From NCBI GenBank assembly GCA_006503475.1, contig RSEH01000096.1, forward strand, positions 92,754 to 156,753: a stretch of DNA of 64,000 nucleotides, in the 5' to 3' direction. Shown piece after piece: positions 35,244-45,357 of this stretch. The notes under the pieces are model-generated. The model saw only the letters and a list, made by a program, of their open reading frames with translations. It was not told where the DNA came from and ran no database searches. The translations under genes were made by a program, and so were the position numbers. The stretch is from Stentor roeselii (Eukaryota; Ciliophora; Heterotrichea; Heterotrichida; Stentoridae). Position 1 is the stretch's first letter, and every line of letters begins with the position of its first letter.

Positions 35244-37554
35244 CTACTTTTTCCTCCTGCGCCTCTGCAGGTTAAAAATCTGCATCTTGAGAAACTCAAC
35301 TTCATTGATCAAATCATTATTTTCATTCAAAACCTTTGCCAGTTTTTCGTTAGCCCTGAAGAACTCGATTTCCATAGTAGTATAATTATTTGAGTACTCA
35401 GCAATCTGGTCCTGAATCTCCCTATACTTGAAGTTCACACTTTCTTTCTCAAGGTCGAAATTAGCAAGAGAAACCTTCAAGTCCATATACTTCCTTTCAC
35501 TATCCTTCAACTCATCTTGAAGTTTCATGGCCAGTCCTTTAAGTTCTTTAATTTCAATTTTATTCATTTCAAGAGCTTGTTTATAGTTTTCTTCCTCAAG
35601 ACTTGAAACAAACTCTGCAGTGGTTTTAGGAACTTTAGAAGACTCTTCAAGAGAAATCGCCCTGACCTTCAGCGCCATTATTTCACTTTCATAGGACTTT
35701 TGCAGGTCTTTTATCTGTTCTTCAAGAAGAAGATTTTCTTGTTTAAGCAGTGAAACCTTGTCCTCAAGTTCACTTTTTTCTTTCAAGAAAATTTTAGAAG
35801 AACTTTCCAGTTTTTGCGATAAAACTGCGAGTTCTGATGAACCATCTGGAGAAATTTCCTGGATTTTCGAGAGTTCTACTTGGAGGTCGTTGTTTTTCCT
35901 TCTGAGGTCTTGGTTTTCTACATCGGCTGAAGCGACTTGTTGTCGAAGTTTGCTGATTTCTGAAAGGTGGACTTGTATAGCTTTTTGCAACTTTTCATAA
36001 GAATTAGTTTCAGTCTCACTTCGATTTCTAGCGAGTTTTCTCTCGTTGTCTCGAAGAGTCTTGGCAAGAACGTCGTTATTTTCGATGGCTTGGTAGTAGT
36101 TTTTATTGATTTTCGTGATTTGATCGTGGACTTCTTGCTTTTCAGTTAAAGTTTTACGTTCAAAAGTTTTGTTTTTGGTGATTTCTTCATTGAGTCTCTC
36201 GCTTATTTCTTGACTTTCGCTTGTTTTTTCTTGTAGTTCGAATTCGAGTTGTCTTATTTTTTGATTGAGTTTTTCAGTATTCTCGATTTGTTTGTTTTTT
36301 AGTTTTTGGTTCTCGATTAACAGGTCAGTGTTTTTTCCGAAGACTTCATCACGGTCGATTTGGACTTTTTCAAGTTCTTTTTTTATTTCACTAAGAACGC
36401 TTTCAACTTTTTTCTTGTTTCCTGAGACCTCAGAAGCACCCATGACGAAATTTTCCTGAAATTCCAAGATTTTCACTTTAAGCGAGGAAATTTCTGCTAA
36501 GTACTTCAAGTTTAAAGATTGTAGTTGGTCTTTCGCATTTTCAGTCATTTCTCTTTCACTTTCATGGATCTCGGTGACTGATTTCAACTGAAGCATTTCT
36601 TGTTTCAGGTCGAAAACTTCTTTTTTCAAGGTTTTTATCAAATCAAGCAGTTTAACTTTTTCAGATTCAGGGAATTTTGACTTTAAGACTTCATTTTCTT
36701 CTAAAGTCTCTTGAAGGTCATTACTAGTCTTTTTGTATTTTTCTCGATATTTGTTGACTTTTCGATCAAGTCTCTTATTTTTATGTTTAAGTTCTTCAAT
36801 GTCACCATCAAGTTTCAAAGAATGTTCACAAAATTTTTCCCTTTCTTTTAAAGAATTTTCAACTGCAAGTGTGAGCTGAAGTTTAACATCATCTTTTTCA
36901 CTTCGAATCTGTTGATTTTCTTTTTCCAGAAGAGAAACTTTTGCAGTTAAGTTAACAATTCTTTGTTTTTCTTCAGGAGAAGTTTCAGCTAAAGGTCGAA
37001 AAACCGGAGGTTTTTTGATGATTTTTTCAGAAGACTGGTCATGTTCAGACCCTTCTTCTGAGAACTGCTCAGATCCTGAAGCGTCGCTTAAAGTTTCAGT
37101 CAATTGCTCTCCAAGAGGCACTGCTTTGACCGATAAAACAATTCTAGCTTTTTTATCAGCACAGCCAGTGAGAAAAAAGACTTTATTATTGACTGGCTGT
37201 GTTAAAAACTCGATAAGATTCAATTTTAACTCAGCGATTTTTTGACTTTTTTTTGATTCTGTTTGTGCCTCGACTCTAAGTTGAGCGTTTTTTGCAAGAA
37301 AATTTCCTGATTTTTCTTGGTATAAAGTATTTTGCATTGAAAGGGTCTCGTTTATGTCAGTTGTTCCGATGGAAGGGGAAACTGGGTACTTGTTCTTCGT
37401 TTCTGCTTTTTTTTTATCTGAGTAAATGATTACGTCTTTTCCAGATGATGAAAACTCGCACTGGAATGTTGACTGAGATTGAAATTGAGTGAATGAAAAT
37501 ATCGAAGTTGTAGCTTAGCTTTTTTGTGCCGATTCTTTTTAGGAATTTTGACAT
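35244..37554 (-). CDS. NT-C2 domain coiled-coil protein
   Basis: 764 residues after removing one 16-nt intron. The start is an ATG at 37554 in TTATAAATG. Residues 1-140 resemble the NT-C2 domain (EEIG1/EHBP1/plant PMI1 type): KKLSYNFDIFIHSISISVNIPVRVFIIWKR, PSIGTTDIN, LNLIEFLTQPVN and KKARIVLSVKAV. The remaining 600 residues are an almost unbroken coiled coil ending in basic RRRRKK. NT-C2 proteins link membranes to actin or organelle movement. Without the upstream exon the C2 fold would lack its first strands, so the longer model is favoured. Its start codon lies only 5 bp from that of the divergent synaptojanin-like gene. Confidence 0.83.
37418..37433 (-). other. 16-nt intron (NT-C2 protein gene)
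   Basis: Sense GTAATCATTTACTCAG. Removal joins FIIWKR to HKKKAETK in frame and gives a complete N-terminal domain. The conserved TA is again placed so that five bases follow the A. Confidence 0.85.
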
Positions 37555-37562
37555 TTATAATG
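37552..37562. promoter_or_regulatory. Head-to-head start codons with 5 bp between them
   Basis: Plus strand CATTTATAATG: the left CAT is the minus-strand ATG of the NT-C2 gene and the right ATG starts the phosphatase. Both genes have the TATAA-type start context within this single 11-bp block. Confidence 0.8.
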
Positions 37563-40046
37563 AGAATTCCTGCACTTCCTACTCTTAAACTTTACTTTAC
37601 ACCTTTGCATTTTATTTTACAGTCACCTGATATTGGACCTGAGGCTCAGCTTATCATGGAAAGAACTACTGGGAGATGTTATTGTGGTGAAAATTTTAAC
37701 CCGCTGGAAAACGGGGGGAAAGATACGGAATTGTATTATTTAGATGTTTTTTCTATTGTTGGAATCATTGTTATTGAAAGTGTTTTGTATCTTTGTGTTG
37801 TTACTGATGCGGATGTTATTGGGACTTTAGCCAAAGCAAACATCTACGAAATCCGAGGAATCAAGCTACTAACTTTTATCCACAACTCCTGGGAGCCAGA
37901 CAGTTCAATTCTAGACAAAGAAGAGCTAGAGCGTCTATTCACAACAGGTTTCTACTTCTCCTACTACTACGACCTGACACGTAGCCTTCAACGTTCAAAG
38001 ATGGACGAGAACCTTCACACAAGAGCAGACAAGAGTTTTTATTGGAACCTTGAGTTATACTCTGACCTTCTGATGCAAAACATCGACACCCAGTGGTTAG
38101 TTCCAATAATCCAAGGTTTCGTTTCAATAGAAACAACAGAGATAGACGGCCACGAAGGCACCTTAGGACTGATTTCAAGAAGAAGCTGTGAACGGACGGG
38201 TACTCGTTACAACTGTCGAGGAGTTGACGAAGAAGGCAACGTGGCGAATTTCGTGGAGACTGAGCAGTTATTTGTATATGGAGGAAAAATGTACTCTTAT
38301 GTTCAGATCAGAGGCTCGGTGCCTGTTTACTGGGAACAAACTGGAATCACTGCCCAACTTTCTCTTACCCAGCCTCAAGAACTGAGCAGTGTCGCTTTTA
38401 AACATCATATCAACAACATGCTTCACAAGTTTCACCACATGACTATCATCAACCTCCTGCAGGACAGCAAGGCTCATGAAAAATTGTTGACTAGTGAAAT
38501 GGAAGCCATATTTAAAGAAACTCGACATAACTACAACTCGAAACTAGTTTATCAGTATTTTGATTTTCATCATAATTGTCGAGGTGCGAAGTACAGCTCG
38601 TTGCTTGACTTGATTAAAGGTCTTCAGGAGTTTTTCTCGTTTTACAAGTTTTACTGTCAGAGCTCCAGTCGTGTTGAGTGCACACAAAGAGGAGTCATGA
38701 GGACTAATTGTTTAGATTGTTTAGACAGGACCAACGTCGTTCAATGCTACGTCTCTTGGGCTGTCCTTAGCAGTATCTTGGGCCTCAAGGCCAATATGGA
38801 ACTGGAAACTGAACGCATTGTCAAAGTCTTCAAAAACATCTGGGCTGACAACGGCGATATGCTCAGTCTTCAGTACACAGGCACAAGTTCTACGATTTCT
38901 GCAATTACGAGAGGTGAAAAACAAGGCCTAAGAACTCTTATTAGTCAAAGCTTGAAATCGATAGGACGCTTTTATAATGCAAATTTAAATGATAAGGCAA
39001 AGCAAAAAAGTATTGATGCGGTTTTGAGAAGGAGGAAAGATTCTACTCAACTTTCTAGAATTGAAGCTGATGGATGGGCTAGGGACTCGGATTGTTATCG
39101 GTTTTATACTCATCGTGTTAGATGTGTCACTTGGAATCTTGCAGGGGAAAAACTGCCTGATGAACTTGTGAAAGTCATTGGAAATAAAGAACAGGTTGAC
39201 TTGTTTTTTGTTACTGTTCAGGAAATGGTCAAGTTGAATGCTGGAAATATTTTAAGGGAAAATAATAATGCGAAAAGGTTTCAATATATCAAAAATAGAT
39301 TGGCTTTGTATTTGGAGGACTCGTTTTTTTGTGTCTCTGAACATTCGTTGGTTGGAATTGCACTTATTGTCTTTGCAAGAAATGCACTTAATGGCATTAT
39401 TGGACAAGTTTGCTCGGAACAGATTAGGCTTGGACTTGGGGGGAAAACTGGTAACAAAGGCGCTGTAGTTACCAGATTCAACTTGCAAAGTACTTCCATT
39501 TGCATAGTATCAGCTCATTTAGCCAGTGGGTGTAGTCAATGCGATTTAAGAATATCCCAAATCAGAGACATCCAGTCAGATGTATTCGTAAAAGACCAAA
39601 CCGACCGAAGACAAATGCAAATTTTCGAGCACGATTACAAGTTCCTAATGGGTGACTTGAATTTCCGAATAGAAGGAAGTTCAAATTCAATCCAAGGCCT
39701 GATCTCCGAGCGAAACTACGAAAAGCTTTTAAAATCAGACCAGCTTTCAAAAGCCTTATCAGAAGGTTCCCTTCCAGGTTACCAAGAAGGCTGCATCGAC
39801 TTCGCTCCTACCTACAAACTAAGCAAGTCCTCCGGTCAATACACTTCAAGTCGAAGCCCAGCCTGGTGCGACCGAGTCTTATTCAGCGGAAATCAAGAAG
39901 TGGTCAGTTATCACACAGTTGACGTGAAAGGCTCAGACCACAGACCAGTAGTCGCTAATTTTCTGTTGAAATCAAAAGAAGTGGATTCAAATCGTCGACA
40001 ACAACTGAGAGACGAGTTGTTTAAAGAACTGGGCGAAAATGATTGA
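37560..40046 (+). CDS. Synaptojanin-like inositol phosphatase (SAC plus 5-phosphatase)
   Basis: 828 residues; start at 37560 (MRIPALPTLKLYFTP). Residues about 60-480 form a SAC phosphoinositide phosphatase with the catalytic CX5R loop CLDCLDR at 384-390. Residues about 530-815 form an inositol 5-phosphatase: VTWNLAGE, FVTVQEM, GDLNFRIEG, PAWCDRVLF and GSDHRPVVANF. The combination is that of synaptojanin/INP51-53 enzymes, which strip phosphates from PI(4,5)P2 on endocytic vesicles and plasma membrane. The Pro-rich tail of animal synaptojanins is absent. Strand composition switches abruptly at about 37,830. Single exon; converges on the GNAT gene 29 bp away. Confidence 0.95.
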   Translation: MRIPALPTLKLYFTPLHFILQSPDIGPEAQLIMERTTGRCYCGENFNPLENGGKDTELYYLDVFSIVGIIVIESVLYLCVVTDADVIGTLAKANIYEIRGIKLLTFIHNSWEPDSSILDKEELERLFTTGFYFSYYYDLTRSLQRSKMDENLHTRADKSFYWNLELYSDLLMQNIDTQWLVPIIQGFVSIETTEIDGHEGTLGLISRRSCERTGTRYNCRGVDEEGNVANFVETEQLFVYGGKMYSYVQIRGSVPVYWEQTGITAQLSLTQPQELSSVAFKHHINNMLHKFHHMTIINLLQDSKAHEKLLTSEMEAIFKETRHNYNSKLVYQYFDFHHNCRGAKYSSLLDLIKGLQEFFSFYKFYCQSSSRVECTQRGVMRTNCLDCLDRTNVVQCYVSWAVLSSILGLKANMELETERIVKVFKNIWADNGDMLSLQYTGTSSTISAITRGEKQGLRTLISQSLKSIGRFYNANLNDKAKQKSIDAVLRRRKDSTQLSRIEADGWARDSDCYRFYTHRVRCVTWNLAGEKLPDELVKVIGNKEQVDLFFVTVQEMVKLNAGNILRENNNAKRFQYIKNRLALYLEDSFFCVSEHSLVGIALIVFARNALNGIIGQVCSEQIRLGLGGKTGNKGAVVTRFNLQSTSICIVSAHLASGCSQCDLRISQIRDIQSDVFVKDQTDRRQMQIFEHDYKFLMGDLNFRIEGSSNSIQGLISERNYEKLLKSDQLSKALSEGSLPGYQEGCIDFAPTYKLSKSSGQYTSSRSPAWCDRVLFSGNQEVVSYHTVDVKGSDHRPVVANFLLKSKEVDSNRRQQLRDELFKELGEND

Positions 40047-40075
40047 GTGTATTTTAGATATTCTATTTTAAGTCT

Positions 40076-41260
40076 TTATTCTCGAGGGTCCACGAAATGA
40101 CGCTTGTTCCAGTTGAAGATAAGAGAGTTCTTTAGAGATTTCTGAAGATAGGCCTTCCGGAAGGAGTAGTCGGGGAAGATCTGGTCGTAGATGTCGTTTT
40201 CGTGGAATTCGAATGATGTGTATTCGTTTTCGAGTGAGGAGGACATGAATTGGAAGAGATTTTTTAGAGAGGGTCGTTTTCGGTCGATTGAGTTGTTGTA
40301 GCAGACTCCGAAGATCTTTAGACGAGGCTTTTCTTTTCTACGAGCTTGTTTGAAGTACTTGTATATGACACTCACCCATTGGAATAAAAAGATTGAGAGG
40401 AGAAAAAAAACTGAAAAAAAAGTGATTTGATAAGCTTTTTCAGTAAAGTAGTAATAAATCGCTTTGCTTATGTAGAAATACCCTGCTATTACCAGCAAAA
40501 GTAAAGAAACTACTCGGGCATAGAGTTTGTTGTCAACTAAAAAACGCTTGTCGATTAATACTTGACTCACTTCCAACTCACTATAATAAGAAGAGTTCCA
40601 CAAAGAAGCTGAAATCCACTCATTTTCATTTGAAATCAGAAAAGTCCCTAAATAAGCTCCAGATGTGAAAATTTTTTCAAAATCATCAGGAAAATAATCT
40701 TTTCCACAAAAAAACTCCTGAGTTCTTCTCAGTCCTTCTTCCTTCGACAATAGTTTCACATCCTTATTCCCTACTTTTTCCTGTTTTTGGAAAGTGACCA
40801 TCTTCACAGAACTAACTTCACGAAACAAAAACTTTTTAACAAACAATTCACCAGCTGCTATATTTCCATGATTTATCTTCGCGACAAGACTCGTAACTCC
40901 CATTTTAATCGCTTTTTTCTCAGCGAATTTCAAAAGAGCCGTCGCGACTCCAGACCTACGAACTTCAGGATGAACTTTAACAGCAGTGATTTGCATGGTT
41001 TTCAAAGAAACTCCTCCAACTTCAAATGTTTTAGCAGCCAAGATTAAAGTTGCCAGGACTTCCTGTGTGACTTTATCGACTCCTAGAAATATTTCAAAGT
41101 TTTTATAACATTCGCCTTTTGACGAGAACCTGAAGTTGAACTTGGTTGAGGATTTGATGTAACAAAGAGGAAAGTCTTCTCCGATTTCAGTTGCCGAGCT
41201 GTATTCAAATTCTTTTAAAATCGCATCGAAGTCTTCTTCATATCTGACAATATTAATCAT
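40076..41260 (-). CDS. GNAT acetyltransferase with membrane-spanning C-terminal half
   Basis: 394 residues. Residues about 60-160 form a GNAT fold with the acetyl-CoA loop VHPEVRRSGVATALL (R/Q-x-x-G-x-G/A motif) and a following NHGNIAAGELFVKKFLF segment. Around 250-305 are two strong hydrophobic helices (VVSLLLLVIAGYFYI and ITFFSVFFLLSIFLFQWV), with a further soluble tail. Soluble GNAT enzymes are common; fusion to a two-helix membrane segment suggests an enzyme tethered to an internal membrane. Substrate unknown. The start lies in CTTATAATG. Confidence 0.8.
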   Translation of the reverse strand: MINIVRYEEDFDAILKEFEYSSATEIGEDFPLCYIKSSTKFNFRFSSKGECYKNFEIFLGVDKVTQEVLATLILAAKTFEVGGVSLKTMQITAVKVHPEVRRSGVATALLKFAEKKAIKMGVTSLVAKINHGNIAAGELFVKKFLFREVSSVKMVTFQKQEKVGNKDVKLLSKEEGLRRTQEFFCGKDYFPDDFEKIFTSGAYLGTFLISNENEWISASLWNSSYYSELEVSQVLIDKRFLVDNKLYARVVSLLLLVIAGYFYISKAIYYYFTEKAYQITFFSVFFLLSIFLFQWVSVIYKYFKQARRKEKPRLKIFGVCYNNSIDRKRPSLKNLFQFMSSSLENEYTSFEFHENDIYDQIFPDYSFRKAYLQKSLKNSLIFNWNKRHFVDPRE

Positions 41261-41325
41261 TATAAGTCTAATTCATTACTTTAAAACAAAGTTCAACATA
41301 TTTTCCAGTCAATAAATCTCCTAAC

Positions 41326-41991
41326 ATGACAGGAATAATCTACACGCTTATCTCAAGTGAAACCTCTGCGACCCCTTTAGGCGAGGTGGCTTTGGCCTCA
41401 GGAAACTTCCACATGATGGCTTTGAAGATCCTGGAAAAGATAAAACACGACACGAACTCGTCGAAATCCTTTTCCTATGAAAAAGACTACATTTTTCATT
41501 TCCACAACAAGTCAGGCCTCGTGATCCTTTGCATGACCAGTTCAAGTTTTTCGAATCGACAAGCTTATCAGTTCATGTTTGACTTGAGGGACAAACTCTT
41601 TGAAAACTACGGAGAACAACTCACCCAGGCCATTGGCTTCGCGATCAAAAAGCATATGATTGAGGAGATCAAGCAGATGATGATTGATTACAGCTCCAAT
41701 GAGGATAAAATCGCTGTTGTTAATAGAAATATCAATGAGGTCAAGGATATCATGGTTCAGAATATTGAGAAAATCATTGCAAGAGGGGAAAAAATTGAAA
41801 TATTAGTCAGTAAAAGTGAAGAACTTGAAGTAAATGCCAGGGTTTTCAAGAAAAAAGCTAATAGTGTGAAACTTCACTTTTGTTGCAAAAATATCAAGAT
41901 TACGTTAATTGTGATTTTCATCCTCATCACTATCATCGGACTCGTCGTTGTCCTTTCATGTGGAGGGTTCGACTTTGAGAAATGCAGATAA
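41326..41991 (+). CDS. VAMP7-type longin R-SNARE
   Basis: 221 residues. The N-terminal 120 residues form a longin domain (IIYTLISSETS, YIFHFHNKSGLVILCMTSSSF). The SNARE motif follows at about 125-185 with the central Arg in IIARGEKIEIL (zero layer), then a transmembrane anchor (ITLIVIFILITIIGLVVVL) and a short luminal tail. Such R-SNAREs drive fusion at endosomes, lysosomes or plasma membrane. All family parts are in order and the length is normal. Divergent from the GNAT gene with 65 bp between starts. Confidence 0.93.
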   Translation: MTGIIYTLISSETSATPLGEVALASGNFHMMALKILEKIKHDTNSSKSFSYEKDYIFHFHNKSGLVILCMTSSSFSNRQAYQFMFDLRDKLFENYGEQLTQAIGFAIKKHMIEEIKQMMIDYSSNEDKIAVVNRNINEVKDIMVQNIEKIIARGEKIEILVSKSEELEVNARVFKKKANSVKLHFCCKNIKITLIVIFILITIIGLVVVLSCGGFDFEKCR

Positions 41992-42085
41992 GTTAATAGA
42001 TTTGTTAAAAATTCAGGCAATTTTAAATTTCTTCATCTCTGTGAATAAATCTTCTTGAAAGGATTCATAACTGCCATAATAAACT

Positions 42086-42544
42086 ATGAGCTTCTCTCAG
42101 ACCCCTCATAAACCAGACCTTCAGAACCTCTTCAGCAGTGCCTTCCGAAGAGAAGACATTCGGAACAAACTAAACTCAACAAGTCACAGCCGGTCATCAA
42201 GTTACACATTTTCCCGAAAGCACGAGGACCGAGAAGTCCTTCTGAAAGAATCCAAAGAAATCCCAGAAGAACTTCAAAAAACAAGCGAATCTTTTGAAGT
42301 CTATAGACCGAGTTTAACCTTTTCAGAGCAGTTCTCGAAATTCCATGCAAAAGACGACTTCGAGTACAACAACGACATGAAGTACCAAGACATGGCGAAG
42401 CGGTACGAAAGAATGCAAGATTTCTACAAAACTCAAGTATCTCGATTAACAGAAGAAGTAAATCACTACAAAACCTTGTATCATAAACTTCTCATCCAGT
42501 ACTCCTCAGAGCGGAAGACTTTGAAGTTCAAAAATAATAACTAA
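42086..42544 (+). CDS. Hypothetical protein with short coiled coil
   Basis: 152 residues. The N-terminal 90 are Ser-rich and probably disordered, with many possible phosphosites; the C-terminal 50 form a coiled coil (RYERMQDFYKTQVSRLTEEVNHYKTLYHKLL). No family recognised. Start in ATAATAAACTATG. The next gene begins 7 bp downstream on the same strand. Confidence 0.65.
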   Translation: MSFSQTPHKPDLQNLFSSAFRREDIRNKLNSTSHSRSSSYTFSRKHEDREVLLKESKEIPEELQKTSESFEVYRPSLTFSEQFSKFHAKDDFEYNNDMKYQDMAKRYERMQDFYKTQVSRLTEEVNHYKTLYHKLLIQYSSERKTLKFKNNN

Positions 42545-42551
42545 TCTTAAT

Positions 42552-42983
42552 ATGCAAGGCTTCAAACCCGTCACTTCTCGTTTCTACATCTTCTGCAAAT
42601 TCTTCATTTTACCCGCCGGGGTCTTCCAGGTGATAAGTCGATGTGAGGAGTTCGAAGAAGAGGCCTTTGTAGCATTAGGAGAACTAGTCCTTGCACAGAT
42701 AAAAAAAGAACTTGCCCAGCCACATGTAGTCCAAGCTGGGTACAGAAGTCTTCAGTCCACATTGTTCAAAAGTCTTTACCACTCGCCGAGCATGACGACT
42801 TCAGTGTCCAATTACATCTCGCGACTTCTCAATCATCAAGACGTGAAGAACTTCGGAAAGGCGACGGCCAAAAACCTGCTCAACAAGCCATGGCTGAAGA
42901 AATTAGTACTCGACACAATAGACGGGTATAAAAAGAAGTACCGGATAAAAGAAATTAGTCCTAACAGCTTAAGTTCCAAGTAG
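42552..42983 (+). CDS. Hypothetical helical protein
   Basis: 143 residues, not recognised. The N-terminus has a short hydrophobic stretch (FYIFCKFFILPAGVFQVI) that could be a signal anchor or organelle-targeting segment; the rest is amphipathic helical. Located between small genes and HOOK with gaps of 7 and 17 bp. Confidence 0.6.
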   Translation: MQGFKPVTSRFYIFCKFFILPAGVFQVISRCEEFEEEAFVALGELVLAQIKKELAQPHVVQAGYRSLQSTLFKSLYHSPSMTTSVSNYISRLLNHQDVKNFGKATAKNLLNKPWLKKLVLDTIDGYKKKYRIKEISPNSLSSK

Positions 42984-43000
42984 TTTCTTCAATAATTTAA

Positions 43001-45292
43001 ATGGCAGAACTTGAAAAAAGCTTGGTCGCTTGGGTAAGGTCCACGTAGGTTAACGAAAACAATCTTTCATTCAAATGCAAGGCCTTGAGTGAGTTGAACG
43101 ACGGGATCTTGTTACTTGAGTTGATGAACCAGATGTAATCGCTACTCAGTCAGCCGGACATCTTTAATATCGCAGGACTTCCTCGGGAAACCCGCGACAA
43201 CTTCGCAGCTCGCTTCAGTAACTTGAAGAGACTAGAGAAAGGCCTGGAAAAGTACTTCAACGAGGTGCTGGGCATGTCCTCGACTCTCATCGTCGAGCAT
43301 ATTGAGATCTCGGCAATCGCCCGCAGTGCTGATAAAACCAACTTAGCCCATCTTATGGAACTCGTCATGGCAGCCATTGTTAAGAGTCCTGCAAAAGAAG
43401 CTTATATTTCTAGGATTCTCGCTTTGGATGAAAACCATCAGGCGGAACTCATGGTATTTATTCAGAAGATCTTGAAAAAGATTGAAAAGAAAAGCACTGG
43501 ATATGATGAAGAAGAATCTCGAATTGATTTAAGTCTTCTGCAGAAGGAAAATCGTTCTTTGAAACATCAGATTGAAGAGTTGCAGTATTCTTTAGATGAT
43601 ATTGCTAAAACTCATGCCGATGTCATTGCTGATAGAAATGCGTTGCAGAAACAATTGAAGGATTTGGAAACTGAAATGGATAAAAGGCCGAAGAAGACTG
43701 GAGAGATTAGTACTACGATTTTAGAGAATCAACTTAGTCAGAAGGATCAGACTATTCAGGACTTGAGGTCGGAAATTGGAGAGATTAAGAAAAAACATAG
43801 TGCGGAGATTAGTAGTTTGAGGGATGAGATTGATGTTGCTAGTGACAAGATTTTAAACCTAAGCAAAGTCGAGAGTACCCTAGAAATGTACAAAAAGCGT
43901 GTAGAAGACATAAACGTCCTCAAAAACAAAATAAAAGACCTAGAAAAGTCAAACAAGGACCTAAAAGACGAGCTAAAGATGTACAAAGGCGACATCGAAG
44001 AGGTAGAAAACCTAAAACAAACCCTAAACTACTTCAAAGAGCAGCACACGAAAGAAAAAGAAAAAGTTGCTGAGCTCAGTTACAAACTCGAAGAAAAGGA
44101 AAGAGACCTAAAAGACCTCCAAAAGCACAAAGACGAAGTAAGCCAGAAAAAAACTTTCCTCGAAAACAAAATCCGAGAACTTCAATACGAAAACGAAGGA
44201 CTTAAATACCGGCAAGACAGCGGAAGAGGCGACGAAGAATTCTCTCTTCAAAGAAACATGATCCAAGAATATGAAGAACAAATCGCACGTCTCGAGCAAG
44301 ACAATCGAAAACTTCGAAGCCAGGCAGGAAGCGAGTCGATCATCAACGAGATCAACAGTCAGTTAGACAGAGTTATTATCGAAAAGAGAGGATATGAAGA
44401 AAAGTTCAACTCAGAAAAACGTGAAAATCTGGAAATTAAAAGAGAATTAGAAACCTTGAAAAAAGAATATAATAACTTCAAAGAAGACTCTAACAATAAA
44501 ATCGCTGAACTCACTTCAGATATCAATATGAATTCAGAACATTCACATAAACTTAAAAATAGAATTGAAGAACTGGAAAAGAAAAAAGCTGAACTTGAAG
44601 CAGTTGCTACTGATCATGAAAGACTCAAAAAGGAGAAGGAAGGGTATTTAGCTGAAATGAAAGGACTTTTCAAGGAAAAAGACGAAGTTCATCAGAAGGT
44701 CCTTGAGTCCAATGAAAAAATTTCTACTCTTTCAAATCAACTTTATGAAAAAGACTTCATGTTGAAGGCTCTTGAACTGGAAAAGGAAAAACTTGAAAAC
44801 AGACTTAAAGAAATGGTTGAAAGTGAAAAACTTTCAGCCAAATTGAAAGCTGTTGAAAATAAAGCTGACATTGGCGAGTCCAACGTTGACAAGATCAGAT
44901 TTATTGAGTTAGAAAGAGATGTGATGAAGGCCAACTGCGACATCACTAATTTAAAACTTGAGTTAAGGGAAAAAGACGACCAACTTCTGGTGATTAAGAA
45001 GGAGAAAGAAGACAAGGAAAAAGAACATCATTTGATGGTTGTAAAGACTGAAGAGGAGCTCAAGTGCAAGTATGATGAAATAGTTGATGAGAAGAATAAA
45101 GAACTACAGCAAAAAATTTCACATATCACGGTTTTAGAGAAGAATCGCGAGGATATCACGAATAGTTGGAATAAGGAAATGAAATTGATGAGCATCATCG
45201 TTCATGAAGTCGGAATGGAAATCATGAGAGCCAATAGGACCTTAAAGGAAGATAAGACCTGGTTAAGCACCAAGAGAACAAGTAAAAATTAG
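43001..45292 (+). CDS. HOOK: HOOK-family microtubule adaptor
   Basis: 753 residues after two 15-nt introns. Residues 1-155 form a HOOK domain: SLVAWVNENNLS, LNDGILLLELMNQIQPDIFN, NFAARFSNLKRLEKGLEKYFNEVLG and the IAR...LMELVMAAIV segment with YISRILALDENHQAELM. The remaining 590 residues are coiled coil. HOOK proteins link endosomal cargo to dynein/dynactin. Both introns carry in-frame stops (TAG and TAA), so the first 75 residues are only visible after splicing. Codon usage changes abruptly at about 43,857 inside the coiled coil. Confidence 0.9.
43034..43048 (+). other. 15-nt intron 1 of HOOK gene
   Basis: GTAAGGTCCACGTAG with an in-frame TAG; splicing gives LVAWVNENN, the expected HOOK start. 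Confidence 0.9.
43135..43149 (+). other. 15-nt intron 2 of HOOK gene
   Basis: GTAATCGCTACTCAG with an in-frame TAA; splicing gives LMNQIQPDIF, matching the conserved ...qI.P..F of HOOK domains. Confidence 0.92.
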
Positions 45293-45357
45293 GTATAGGA
45301 TATGAAAGTAGTTAATATTCGTTATATGCAAGATCTTCTCTTAGACCTGCTTATAAA

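Noticed and set aside
37338-37551. Starting the NT-C2 coiled-coil gene at the ATG near 37337
   Set aside because: An upstream exon linked by a 16-nt intron supplies the missing strands of the domain and a start codon in the usual context.
10302-43149. In-frame TAA and TAG codons as reassigned glutamine codons (common ciliate code)
   Set aside because: Each such codon inside a conserved gene lies within a 14-16-nt GTA...AG segment whose removal gives the expected protein, and all three stops terminate genes at homologous ends.
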